From the NCBI GenBank assembly GCA_036362985.1, contig JAYGXS010000010.1, positions 13,829,661 to 13,893,660 on the forward strand: 64,000 nt of DNA, in the 5' to 3' direction. Below the pieces are notes generated by a model. It worked only from the letters and a program-made list of their open reading frames with translations. It searched no databases and was not told where the DNA came from. Of the stretch, positions 43,901 to 48,584 are shown piece after piece. This stretch comes from Ligula intestinalis (Eukaryota > Platyhelminthes > Cestoda > Diphyllobothriidea > Diphyllobothriidae). The first letter of the stretch is position 1. Every line of letters begins with the position of its first letter. The translations under genes and the position numbers were made by a program.

Positions 43901-46058
43901 TCTGCTGTTGTTTCTGTGAATTTCGGTGTGCCATTCAAAGTCACCGATATTACTTTAATTAACACGAAAGCCATACGAGGCTAGAGTGGAGTCCAGTTTC
44001 GGTGCTGTCTATTTAAATGCAAATTTACAAAAGAGCAGACGGTAGGGATTCCAAATGGGGTCTTCGAAAGGTCATTATGTATTATGGCCACCTACTTAAA
44101 TTTTTAAGTAGGTTGAATTACCCATAATCTTCCAGTTTTCTACACGCCGTCCGTCGATCCAGCAGGGATTGGATGATGGCATTGGTCTGCAGAGTAGTCC
44201 TCGGAAGGCCGCCGCATGCAAAAACCTCTTTAGTCAGTATATTGGGCAAAATTGGCCTTTTAAATTAACCGTGAAAATAATCGCTGACTTGCAAATTTGG
44301 AGTAGGGTGATTTCCACAATCTTCCCATTTTGTACCGTGTTAAATTTTTTCTAATTGGTGTTGGTGGTACCACTGGAAATGTACCTCGTTGACCTCGCTC
44401 GAGGTTAGGGCGCACTTCCCCAACATCTACGCGCTCGCCGTTGGTCCGGTGGATGGTTAGCGATGATATTAAAGTATGCCTCATCGTCCGCGCCCGAGGT
44501 TTGAGTATGCGTCCCAACTTATCTTCGTGGCTTTTTATTTTACAGAACAATTGCGCTCTGATTTGTTCCCTGAAATGCCCCACCCGTCCTCTCCCCTAAA
44601 ATCATGAGCCCGAAAGACGGGGGCGCTTGGCGCGCTCCCCAGGCGTCTCCACGAGGTACTCCTACCGAACAGACCTTCGTGTATGTCAGGAGGAAGAAGG
44701 GCGTTTGCCAGGAGAAGTTTAATTTGGTATCTGACGTTTCTGATAATTTTTTCGTTTATCCATCTACGTTGACGGGACCGTCAGTGAGCTTAATGGCCCA
44801 TACGCGTGTCCGTGAAACAGGTAATGGCGAAAAGGGGGCCGACAGAACACAGATGACCAACGTACGGGGAGAGCAAATGAACACTGATGCCCCAGTTACG
44901 GACGATGTCAACGCGGGAGCTGAAAGGGAGACGCGAGCCACACAAGGTGGCTCTATTTGGATTGGCAGACTACGCACTCGGAAGAAACGGGTGGCATATG
45001 GCGAGAGCTAGGAGCCTGAGTATTCAATCTCTGAGGATGAATAAATGGAACAATTACCAGAAACGTCAGATATCAAATATACCTCTCCCGGTGAACGCCG
45101 CTCTTCCTCCCGACTTACTGCATGGAAATCGAATTTAACTACTTCATGTATGTATTCCACTACACCGCCTAAGATAACACTGGTGTTAACAGGAAGAGAA
45201 TAGAACGGTGGACAAACAATCCACACACCATCTTGCAACTTTTTTCTGTCCCACCAAAAATACAGATTGCCCGGTGGATTATTTCGAAGAAGCTGGGTAA
45301 CTTTAAGCCAATCCAACCCCCCAATGTGTTTCTTATTCTCTATTGACAAGCGTTTAGCATCAGAAAATTGTCTCCATTTTCTGGTCACTTAGAGCACTCT
45401 GTTTCAAAGGGATGGCGTTTTTCTATAAATGACCTAATCTGCGCATGACCATGACTGTATTATCGTCACCTATGATTAAGGATTCCCGAGGGAATCCAAA
45501 ACGTCTGGAAAATAAAGTCCTTGTTCCAGTGATCGCATCTTCTTCTGTAATGAAAGGGCCCCTTGGGCCTTAAATATACAATTTATTTATTATTTATTCT
45601 TCTTCTGAAATGTCGTAGTAGTTAGTGTCAGTTCGTTGTGGTCTGTAAACTTAATTTATTCGCGCACTCTCTGCAACATGTCTGTTTGGCATGTTCTCCT
45701 ATGGCGTGTCCACTTATTCCAAGCCCAAACTCCTATAATGTTGTCCAGATGAAAGAGAAGGCTTTTCGTTCTTATCGATTTTTCAGTTATATCTAGTAGA
45801 CAGGTGCAGTTTTACCCGTTTTCAGAGCCCCCACTTATTTCCTGCTTTCTTTCCCTCGTATCTGCAGGTTCCATGACTCTGGCAGGCCAGCCCCTCCGGC
45901 GCGCTATCCTCACGGGGGAGATTGAGGAGGATGGCGAGGTGGCGCCCCGAACGAGTGTCGCCAGCCGTCGGGTAGTCGCAGCCAGTCCTACCCCCGCTAG
46001 CGCTGCCACCTCCTCTGTTACCCCCACCCGCTACTCCGTCTCGCAGCCAGATGCCTGA
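10370..46058 (+). CDS. DHHC-type protein S-acyltransferase (ZDHHC9/14/18-like), nine coding exons
   Basis: Membrane enzyme that transfers palmitate from acyl-CoA to cysteines of client proteins, usually at Golgi or ER membranes; this is known for the family and the client here is unknown. Coding exons: 10370-10724, 14188-14355, 23141-23278, 33790-33858, 35269-35357, 36875-36984, 40260-40398, 41964-42072, 45868-46058. All have AG/GT borders and matching phases, giving 455 aa. Seen in the protein: TM1 about residues 50-68, TM2 about 76-98, DPG at 102-104, a Cys-rich domain at 153-187 with C153, C156, H166, C167, C170 and C173, the DHHC motif at 178-181 (C181 is the expected acyl acceptor), TM3 about 198-220, TM4 about 245-263, TTHE at 269-272 as the TTxE motif, and an Asn-Pro-Phe at 288-290 like the PaCCT region. 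The Ser/Thr/Pro-rich tail after 310 is divergent, as in the family. Length falls between ZDHHC9 and ZDHHC14. Exon 4 and the first ATG are the least certain parts. Confidence 0.9.
10930..11040 (+). mobile_element. SINE body, plus orientation
   Basis: Carries GAGTGGTGCACCACTTTGGG, GTATGACTGACTGATGATGG and AGCCAGAAATGG, and ends at GCCGGCAATATT. It is an inverted partner of the copy at 10004-10112 on the other side of coding exon 1. Confidence 0.78.
11059..11092 (-). ncRNA. Hammerhead ribozyme-like core, relic
   Basis: The minus strand reads CTGAGGA, 19 bases, then GAAACGTC. CTGANGA and GAAA are the conserved hammerhead core, and the 19-base spacing equals that at 55833 and 47473. Stem II is weak (about four pairs) and stem I pairs poorly, so this is probably a decayed Penelope or retrozyme terminus. 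Downstream GAGTAAAT and ACTGG resemble the sequence after the core at 55867. Confidence 0.45.
12837..13390 (-). mobile_element. RTE-clade LINE, 5'-truncated C-terminal fragment
   Basis: The minus-strand frame from about 13385 to 12862 encodes an [12 protein letters not shown] block, then [15 protein letters not shown] and RRGGQLKTW. This is the characteristic C-terminal region after the reverse transcriptase of RTE-type (craniofacial-protein-2-like) retrotransposons. The RT core itself is missing, so the copy is 5'-truncated. After the stop the minus strand shows a short ACAAGT repeat, like a LINE 3' tail. It belongs to the same family as the fragments at 26915 and 29372. Confidence 0.85.
14188..14355 (+). 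CDS. Palmitoyltransferase coding exon 2 (first half of Cys-rich domain)
   Basis: Starts after CCCCGTAG and ends before GTAAGT, phase 1 to phase 1. Encodes residues 119-174, including the [19 protein letters not shown] block (C153 to C170), which is diagnostic of the zinc-binding DHHC cysteine-rich domain. Confidence 0.95.
15960..16215. repeat. Diverged partial copy of the foldback element
   Basis: TTTGAAGAAGACGCAGTTTGC and nearby sequence resemble the right arm of the element at 52055-52735 (TTTGAAGAAGGCGTAATTTGC), and further weak matches follow. Old copy. Confidence 0.4.
17365..17386. repeat. (TTG)n tract, 3' tail of the antisense LINE
   Basis: On the minus strand this is a CAA repeat lying 27 bases past the stop of the RNase H frame, as expected for a LINE 3' simple-sequence tail. 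Confidence 0.85.
17414..18616 (-). pseudogene. LINE RNase H domain and C-terminal zinc knuckle, broken
   Basis: Read from 18616 down to 17414. [10 protein letters not shown] supplies the first catalytic Asp and FDAEMLALL the Glu. The third acidic position reads [12 protein letters not shown], so the usual Asp of the TDS motif is Asn. The last block is [18 protein letters not shown], where the usual His is Pro. A stop lies between the second and third acidic motifs. [16 protein letters not shown] near the end is a C2HC-type knuckle. Two catalytic-site substitutions plus the stop indicate an inactive domain. Confidence 0.85.
18616..19617 (-). pseudogene. LINE reverse transcriptase, frameshifted
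   Basis: The 19617-19345 frame encodes [20 protein letters not shown] and the [14 protein letters not shown] block. After a frameshift, 19326-18616 encodes [20 protein letters not shown] and SLFADDAAV, where FADD is the catalytic motif. The thumb region follows with [13 protein letters not shown] and [13 protein letters not shown]. The active-site aspartates survive but the frame does not. Confidence 0.9.
19724..20247 (-). pseudogene. LINE linker between endonuclease and RT
   Basis: Two overlapping frames (20247-20032 and 20101-19724) encode a basic linker with [13 protein letters not shown] and [10 protein letters not shown], and then [12 protein letters not shown], the last matching the KAxGxDEIxPE entry block of non-LTR reverse transcriptases. 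Broken by a frameshift. Confidence 0.7.
20307..21301 (-). pseudogene. LINE AP endonuclease, frameshifted
   Basis: [11 protein letters not shown] near 21150 is the N-terminal endonuclease motif. 20939-20307 carries [15 protein letters not shown] and SSDHKPIVV, the GDFNAH and SDHxP catalytic motifs. A break near 21000 separates the two halves. Confidence 0.88.
21346..21970 (-). pseudogene. LINE ORF1-like protein with zinc fingers
   Basis: 21843-21346 encodes a cysteine-rich run with [17 protein letters not shown] and EEWRCAEH, like a PHD finger. Immediately 5', a second frame near 21935-21870 encodes [19 protein letters not shown]. The two are separated by a stop. Likely the nucleic acid-binding ORF1 of the LINE. 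Confidence 0.65.
22199..22600 (+). mobile_element. 5' end of a pogo/Tigger-like DNA transposon, truncated
   Basis: Starts with TACCGTATTTCCGGACTATG, resembling the terminal sequence of widespread pogo-like elements (from general recognition). It then encodes, from 22456, [18 protein letters not shown] followed by [13 protein letters not shown], the start of a CENP-B/psq-type helix-turn-helix of such transposases. The frame stops at 22598 and no DDE domain follows. It abuts the 5' end of the antisense LINE. Confidence 0.6.
22437..22456. repeat. (GT)n microsatellite
   Basis: About ten GT units directly before the pogo-like reading frame. Confidence 0.9.
22640..23010. repeat. Trinucleotide-rich cryptic repeat with (TAG)n core
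   Basis: Imperfect GATGATG and GGTGGTAGT mixtures throughout, with an uninterrupted run of about fifteen TAG units at 22926-22970. The tract ends about 130 bases before the acceptor of exon 3. Confidence 0.85.
23141..23278 (+). CDS. Palmitoyltransferase coding exon 3 (DHHC catalytic motif, TM3)
   Basis: Acceptor CTCTTTTAG, donor GTAAGT, phase 1 to phase 1. Encodes [20 protein letters not shown] followed by a hydrophobic stretch (TM3). The Asp-His-His-Cys active site is intact at residues 178-181. Confidence 0.96.
23665..23790 (-). mobile_element. SINE with tRNA-like head, minus orientation
   Basis: The reverse complement reads a B box-like GGTTGCGGGTTTAAGCCTAGG, then GGTGGTAAAAC and AGCCAGAAATGATCG. 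Diverged. Confidence 0.6.
24195..24340 (+). mobile_element. SINE with tRNA-like head, plus orientation
   Basis: The B box-like GGTTCGAGTCTCG at 24228 is followed by GATGGTGCAAAAC, then GTATGGCTAGCTGATGATGG and AGCCAGAAATTGCC. Confidence 0.75.
24850..25228 (+). repeat. Family A dispersed repeat, copy 2
   Basis: Begins with GGCTGAGAGCCAGG and TTAATGTGGCCTTTATGGCG, passes CTTCTTGACTTATGTCTTGAT, and ends at GACGGTCGAACTGTCGTGTG. The order matches copy 1 (764-1195, opposite strand). Interrupted by a run of N. Confidence 0.65.
25082..25091. other. Assembly gap (10 N) with duplicated flanks
   Basis: The 38 bases before the gap (25044-25081) are repeated exactly after it (25092-25129). This suggests two overlapping contigs placed end to end, so the true sequence probably has one copy and no gap. 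Confidence 0.9.
25757..25945. repeat. Partial copy of the foldback element left arm
   Basis: GGCTTTTTAAAGAGCTTCGTT and the following sequence resemble the left arm at 52083-52130 (GGCTTTTCAAAGAGCTTTTTT). Diverged. Confidence 0.4.
25985..26457 (-). mobile_element. Penelope-like element, C-terminal fragment with 3' region
   Basis: The minus strand from about 26457 encodes the end of a GIY-YIG domain: [12 protein letters not shown], then [19 protein letters not shown]. This aligns without gaps to RILRYLEAAYIR...NLTLPW at the end of the element at 48974-50551. Only the C-terminus remains. The 3' region reads CCTGATGATGAATTAATCGAA near 26010-25990, loosely resembling a hammerhead core. At its 5' edge the element runs into a long inverted duplication (26396-26544). 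Confidence 0.65.
26396..26544. repeat. Long, nearly perfect inverted repeat (62-bp arms)
   Basis: Arms 26396-26457 and 26483-26544 are complementary with one mismatch and a 25-base loop. The left arm is coding sequence of the antisense Penelope fragment, and the right arm is its inverted duplicate. The transcript of either strand would fold into a very stable hairpin. Confidence 0.95.
26600..26650 (+). repeat. Family A 3' end with TG and G tracts
   Basis: GGTCGAACTGTCG followed by a short TG run and a run of G. Same junction as in family A copies 1 and 2. Confidence 0.5.
26915..27158 (-). mobile_element. RTE-clade LINE, 3' part of a copy split by Tigger
   Basis: The minus strand, with a frame change, encodes [15 protein letters not shown], then [20 protein letters not shown] and CRWRR. 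This corresponds to the RGGQLKTW...VKQDL block of the RTE tail at 12862-13390. The other half lies beyond the Tigger element at 29372-30370. Confidence 0.75.
27229..28854 (-). pseudogene. Tigger transposase with a single in-frame stop
   Basis: One frame runs from ATG at 28854 to the stop at 27229 (541 positions) and is broken only by TAA at 27906-27904. Seen in order: an N-terminal psq-type helix-turn-helix ([11 protein letters not shown] to [11 protein letters not shown]), a CENP-B-type second DNA-binding domain with [10 protein letters not shown], and the DDE domain. The catalytic residues are the D of [11 protein letters not shown], the D of LLADNCSAH and the D of [12 protein letters not shown]. 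The tail is acidic and Glu/Asp-rich. The stop lies directly after the last catalytic motif. Such a pristine frame indicates recent insertion; whether the truncated 316-aa protein works is unknown. Confidence 0.92.
29004..29244. repeat. 64-bp direct repeats inside Tigger, upstream of the transposase
   Basis: Copies 29004-29067 and 29181-29244 differ at four or five positions. They may be subterminal transposase-binding or promoter repeats. Confidence 0.85.
29372..30370 (-). mobile_element. RTE-clade LINE, RT part of a copy split by Tigger
   Basis: The minus strand near 29960-29920 encodes [11 protein letters not shown], the RT catalytic motif. It is followed in shifted frames by [12 protein letters not shown], then [11 protein letters not shown], and [20 protein letters not shown]. 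This order is typical of RTE elements. Near 29520-29420 the [14 protein letters not shown] block corresponds to DNDCLRRIL... of the copy at 12862. Many stops and shifts. Together with 26915-27158 it forms one insertion. Confidence 0.78.
31125..31380 (+). repeat. Family A dispersed repeat, copy 3
   Basis: GTCTTGACTACGTCTTGACACCGGG, AGAGTGCGGTAGATGCAGCGCAAGTC and ATGGACATCGGCAAAATCGACGGTCGAA appear in the same order as in the other copies. Confidence 0.6.
31531..31535 (-). terminator. RNA polymerase III T-run after tRNA-Ser
   Basis: Five T on the minus strand, starting four bases beyond the tRNA 3' end. Confidence 0.75.
31540..31621 (-). tRNA. tRNA-Ser (anticodon CGA)
   Basis: An 82-base minus-strand gene. 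A box TGGCCGAGTGG, anticodon loop CTCGAAA on a five-pair stem, long variable arm, and a perfect T arm GCAGG/CCTGC with B box GGTTCAAATCC. A T5 run begins four bases after the 3' end, a good RNA polymerase III terminator. The acceptor stem has one G-T wobble and one A-C mismatch relative to the usual seven pairs, so it may be a decaying copy. It lies antisense inside intron 3. Confidence 0.85.
32930..33080 (+). mobile_element. SINE with tRNA-like head, plus orientation
   Basis: AGCTCAACAGTTAGGACG as A-box region, GAGTTCAAATCTCGG as B box, then GGGTTGGGTATCACTAGCCG and GATGACGCCTAGCAAGG, a diverged version of the shared body. Confidence 0.7.
33790..33858 (+). CDS. Palmitoyltransferase coding exon 4 (loop between TM3 and TM4)
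   Basis: A 69-base exon after CCATTTTAG. It encodes about 23 residues including LIETLQETP, which matches the LxETLKETP loop of ZDHHC9/14/18. The proposed donor GTACTG at 33859 is weak but keeps the frame into the next exon. The 5' half is secure and the exact 3' border is not. Confidence 0.72.
34730..34960 (+). repeat. Family A dispersed repeat, copy 4
   Basis: GATCCCGCCTTTGGTCTTCTTAACTCTG, GACACTGGACCCAGG, and GAGAGGGTGTAGTAGAAGCAGCGCAAGTC, followed by a GGTCGACATCG segment. Good match to copy 3. Confidence 0.65.
35269..35357 (+). CDS. Palmitoyltransferase coding exon 5 (TM4, TTxE)
   Basis: Phase 1 acceptor GATAG at 35268 and donor GTAAGT at 35358. Encodes TM4 and TTHED, the TTxE motif used for acyl-chain handling. 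Homology appears to extend a few residues upstream (VEIGV), but no earlier AG exists, so either the acceptor at 35264 (different phase) or 35268 is used. Only the latter fits the proposed upstream exon. Confidence 0.82.
36875..36984 (+). CDS. Palmitoyltransferase coding exon 6 (conserved post-TM4 segment)
   Basis: Acceptor ATCTACAG, donor AG/GTACAT, phase 0 to phase 2. Encodes residues 274-309 with [11 protein letters not shown] and VLCGPAPP, matching the NPYSHGN..KNCCEVLCGPLPPS block of ZDHHC9. Confidence 0.93.
38003..38024. repeat. Short GGTTA tandem run
   Basis: GGGTTAGGTTAGGTTAGGTTT, three to four units of a telomere-like pentamer. Too short to be a telomere remnant with confidence. Confidence 0.6.
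38345..38440 (+). repeat. Family A dispersed repeat, partial copy
   Basis: GAGAGGGGGCTGAGAAAGTTAGG and GGATGCAGCGCAAGTGACC resemble the central block of family A. Confidence 0.35.
40260..40398 (+). CDS. Palmitoyltransferase coding exon 7 (cytosolic tail)
   Basis: Acceptor CTTTCGCAG, donor AG/GTACTT, phase 2 to phase 0. Open for 46 codons with no stop. The sequence is not conserved with well-known members, so the call rests on splice sites, phase compatibility with both neighbours and position. Confidence 0.72.
41964..42072 (+). CDS. Palmitoyltransferase coding exon 8 (cytosolic tail)
   Basis: Acceptor ATCTTGTAG, donor G/GTAAGC, phase 0 to phase 1. Proline- and glycine-rich tail sequence. 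Supported by phase and splice sites rather than homology. Confidence 0.75.
44044..44665. repeat. Family B dispersed repeat, copy 2
   Basis: Realigns over its length to 3075-3700 in the same orientation. Contains a nearly perfect palindrome CTACTTAAATTTTTAAGTAG near 44092. Confidence 0.75.
45440..45547 (+). repeat. Dead relative of the hammerhead-bearing repeat
   Basis: The core reads CTATGA (one G missing), with stem II arms GGATTCC and GGAATCC still perfectly paired, then AAAACGTC instead of GAAACGTC. Downstream AATAAAGTCCTTGTTCCAGTG and TCTTCTTCTG match the flank of the tandem units at 55867-55910. Confidence 0.6.
45868..46058 (+). CDS. Palmitoyltransferase terminal coding exon 9 and stop
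   Basis: Acceptor TATCTGCAG, phase 1, open for 63 codons to TGA at 46056-46058. Encodes an acidic patch followed by an Ala/Ser/Thr/Val-rich tail. High GC and codon regularity contrast with the AT-rich intron upstream. Confidence 0.82.
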
Positions 46059-46174
46059 GGAGGTCAATTTTCCCGCCCCCTCCCTCCCTGCCACCTCACC
46101 TACCGCTTCGGTACGTTTGGCTTTTTATTCAATCTTCCCGTACGATACGTAATACCACACCATTGTTTACTTTT

Positions 46175-46180
46175 AATAAA
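46175..46180 (+). promoter_or_regulatory. Candidate polyadenylation signal of the palmitoyltransferase gene
   Basis: AATAAA 117 bases after the stop codon, in an AT-rich context. The distance is typical for a short 3' UTR. No transcript evidence is available. Confidence 0.5.
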
Positions 46181-46669
46181 TGCCTACTTATTTCGTAGTA
46201 GTAAGCATGTTATACTTGCCGTTTCAAGCATGTCTGGTGTAACCTGAGGAGTGGTCACATAGACAGAATTGTAGACACACTGAACGCTGATTTGTTTATC
46301 TACCACCGACCTGTGGCACAGTTTGTATCTTTAATTCGGTGAGGCTGTACTGCGCACCACACCTTGGTAGCAGTGTCACCTGACTGGCCGTCTACTGGGG
46401 CCAGTGATCTGATCAGCGCAAGGAGGAACTAGCCGCTGAAAAGGGTACTAAGTTACGAGTGATTTGATTGGTGACTTTCGGCCATCGTAACTCTGGCGCC
46501 TTTTCGAAGTGATTTTGGGCCCATAGGACCGGTTTGTGTGACCAAATTAATGTCCCTCCTGCCGCAGCCAACAGAAGTTGTTCAACGAATTTTTAATAGC
46601 TAGGAGGTACCTTTTAGATATTACGGAAGGCCTCTCTGGTATTTACGCGATGATCTAAGTCTAGCACCT
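46181..46669. other. Intergenic, nothing recognised
   Basis: Downstream of the gene and up to the Penelope relic. No open frame or repeat with support. Confidence 0.4.
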
Positions 46670-47120
46670 GCGCTAAAATGGAGCTGTTACTTTTCGGTAT
46701 TTGGCCCTTTCACACCACGCTGGAAAATGTTCTCGTAGTCTTTTGGACAAACGCTGGCTCCTGCGGCTAATATATTCTGCCCCACAGGAGCAGGTGAATG
46801 AATAAATGACGCATAGATGGTCTGTGCGGGCAGTTTGTCCTTGCTTTCTTCCCCTCGTATCGGAGTAGTCGAGAACAGTAAATGGGCGTTGACTGCTGCA
46901 AAGGTGTTTGATACAGCTTCACTGAGGCACCCTCTTATAAGTTCGCTTGGCGCGTCTCCTTGGAATGGGACCCTGATGAAAATTCGTTCCCTCTCTGCTG
47001 TTAGCACCGGGAGCTTTTTCTATCTATCCATCATGTTCTTAGCAATAAGTCGACTAGGATACCCATATTGTCGAAAAACGCTTTATGCAAACTTGAGCTC
47101 TCCTTTGATGATATCGGAAG
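46670..47120 (-). mobile_element. Penelope-like element relic (RT end plus GIY-YIG start)
   Basis: The minus strand encodes ERIFIRVPFQGDAPSELIRG, a FAAVNAHLLFSTTPI block and LPAQTIYASF. This corresponds to KPVFISLPFKGDNTLNTIMR...PLYATSNVVYQF in the element at 48974-50551. After a frameshift it reads FTCSCGAEYI and RLREHFP, the GIY-YIG endonuclease start. The rest is missing. Confidence 0.8.
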
Positions 47121-47439
47121 ACGGAAGGGAGCTTCATGTCTGCTAAAGCATTTTGTCCGTTTTCTCTAAACCTTGTACTCCCCTTGACACCATTTGAATA
47201 CGAAAAGAAGGAATGAGGTCTGTGCTACAAACATAAGACTCACTGCAATCCGCTTCACGTCTTGGTCACCACTCCATCCCGCAGTGTTTGGAGTCGTCTT
47301 GTCCAATAGACTACTCACCGGTAGTCGCCCTTACGGACGCGTACTCTGCGTGAAATCAGTACTGTGTTTTTGAGCTTCTTAGTTAACAACAAATGCATTT
47401 GCGTTCATCGTCATCCTCAACTCCGTTAAAGAGTCAACA

Positions 47440-47535
47440 CATCGACAAAAACTGGTTTCTGTTACTGTCTCGCTGGTGAGTAGTTTTAAAGGGAATCCGA
47501 AACGTCAGGCCAATGAAGTTCTCATGCTAACGATC
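47440..47535 (+). repeat. Hammerhead-bearing repeat, decayed single copy
   Basis: CTGGTGA at 47473, 19 bases, then GAAACGTC at 47499. It is preceded by AAAAACTGGTTTCTG and followed by CAGGCCAATGAAG. The same layout is seen at 55801-55880. Core position A6 is G here and the 5' arm of stem II is lost. Confidence 0.6.
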
Positions 47536-48074
47536 TCGTCTACGTCTTCATATCGCTTTTCACTATAGTCGATCGACATCAGATTCTCACTAGAAGCGAC
47601 GAAGCCGAATGTGACGTCAGGACAAAGACAGCAGAGCCGTAATGCTCTCGTGGTCGAATCTTGCTGCGGCCACCTCAATTCGCTTGCCAATGAAGATCAG
47701 ATTCCGGCAAGAGGCAATCCAGTACGATTTTTCTGTTTTCAGACTGGTGCAGAACACAGTCAAACCATCTCGGTCAGTAGGTAAGGCGGGGAGTGGAGGG
47801 GAAGCGAAAGTCACCGGTTCTGTTCCAGAGTGCATTTGGAATCGCTAGTTGGAAACGCCATCGAAGGGACTGATTCAGAATGAATGAAATACTAGCACCG
47901 GCGATCGGATACATCCAGGGGATCTTTCGAACGCGCGGGCGAAGTCTCCTATCCTGACAGAGGCCTCATGTACGCATGGCTTGCTCTGCTGACTGGTTCC
48001 GTGTCATCTTCAGAGGTTTTTACCCAATGTGAAGCCGTACAGTAGCTAATAGTGTAGGCAGATAACATTGCCGG

Positions 48075-48380
48075 CATAAACAAGGGTGACTCGAATGGCC
48101 ATTTCTAGCTCATTAGCTGTTGTCGGCCAGTCATATCCGATTCCAAGTGTTGCACCACCCAAACCTCAAAGCCTTTCAACGAGTATCCGTATTCCCGATC
48201 TAAACCGGCAAGACAATGATCTCAGTGGTTACAACATTCGACTTTTGATCAAAAAGGCCGCTTACTCGAGCCTCGGGTGGAGCACCACTTGGAGTTGGGT
48301 ATGACTGGCTGATGACGGTGAATGAGCCAGAATTGCCCATTCTAGTTTCCCTTGTCTCCGCCGGCAATGTTTACCAACCT
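48075..48380. mobile_element. Two SINE bodies in inverted orientation
   Basis: 48075-48180 (minus) and 48255-48380 (plus) are about 105-base arms, roughly 75-80% complementary, around a 75-base spacer with a tRNA-like fragment. The pair lies directly upstream of the Penelope-like element. Confidence 0.85.
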
Positions 48381-48584
48381 ACACTGCTAGCCGCTGTGTG
48401 GTTGTTTGCGGGGCTCGGGAGTGATCTTCATGGCAGAACATGACGAGTTACTTCCGTTCGCGATGACTGAGTGTTTATCAACCAGCCTAAAATAGAAGAC
48501 TCGATGCAGTGGTTAGATGACAACAAATCTCGCTTGCACCAGACGAACCATATTCTGGACAAGATAAGTTTCTACAGAAGACAT

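Larger units (their letters stand above)
33859..45867 (+). other. Introns 4 to 8 of the palmitoyltransferase gene
   Basis: Introns 33859-35268, 35358-36874, 36985-40259, 40399-41963 and 42073-45867. They contain family A copies at 34730 and 38345, a short GGTTA run at 38003, a family B repeat at 44044 and a dead hammerhead relic at 45440. The rest shows no recognised feature. Confidence 0.7.

Noticed and set aside
44604..45011. Plus-strand 135-codon frame after the family B repeat
   Set aside because: Starts inside the repeat, no homology recognised; insufficient for a gene call.
45008..45388. Minus-strand 126-codon frame
   Set aside because: Somewhat protein-like composition but no recognised family and no exon borders tested; left out as a gene.
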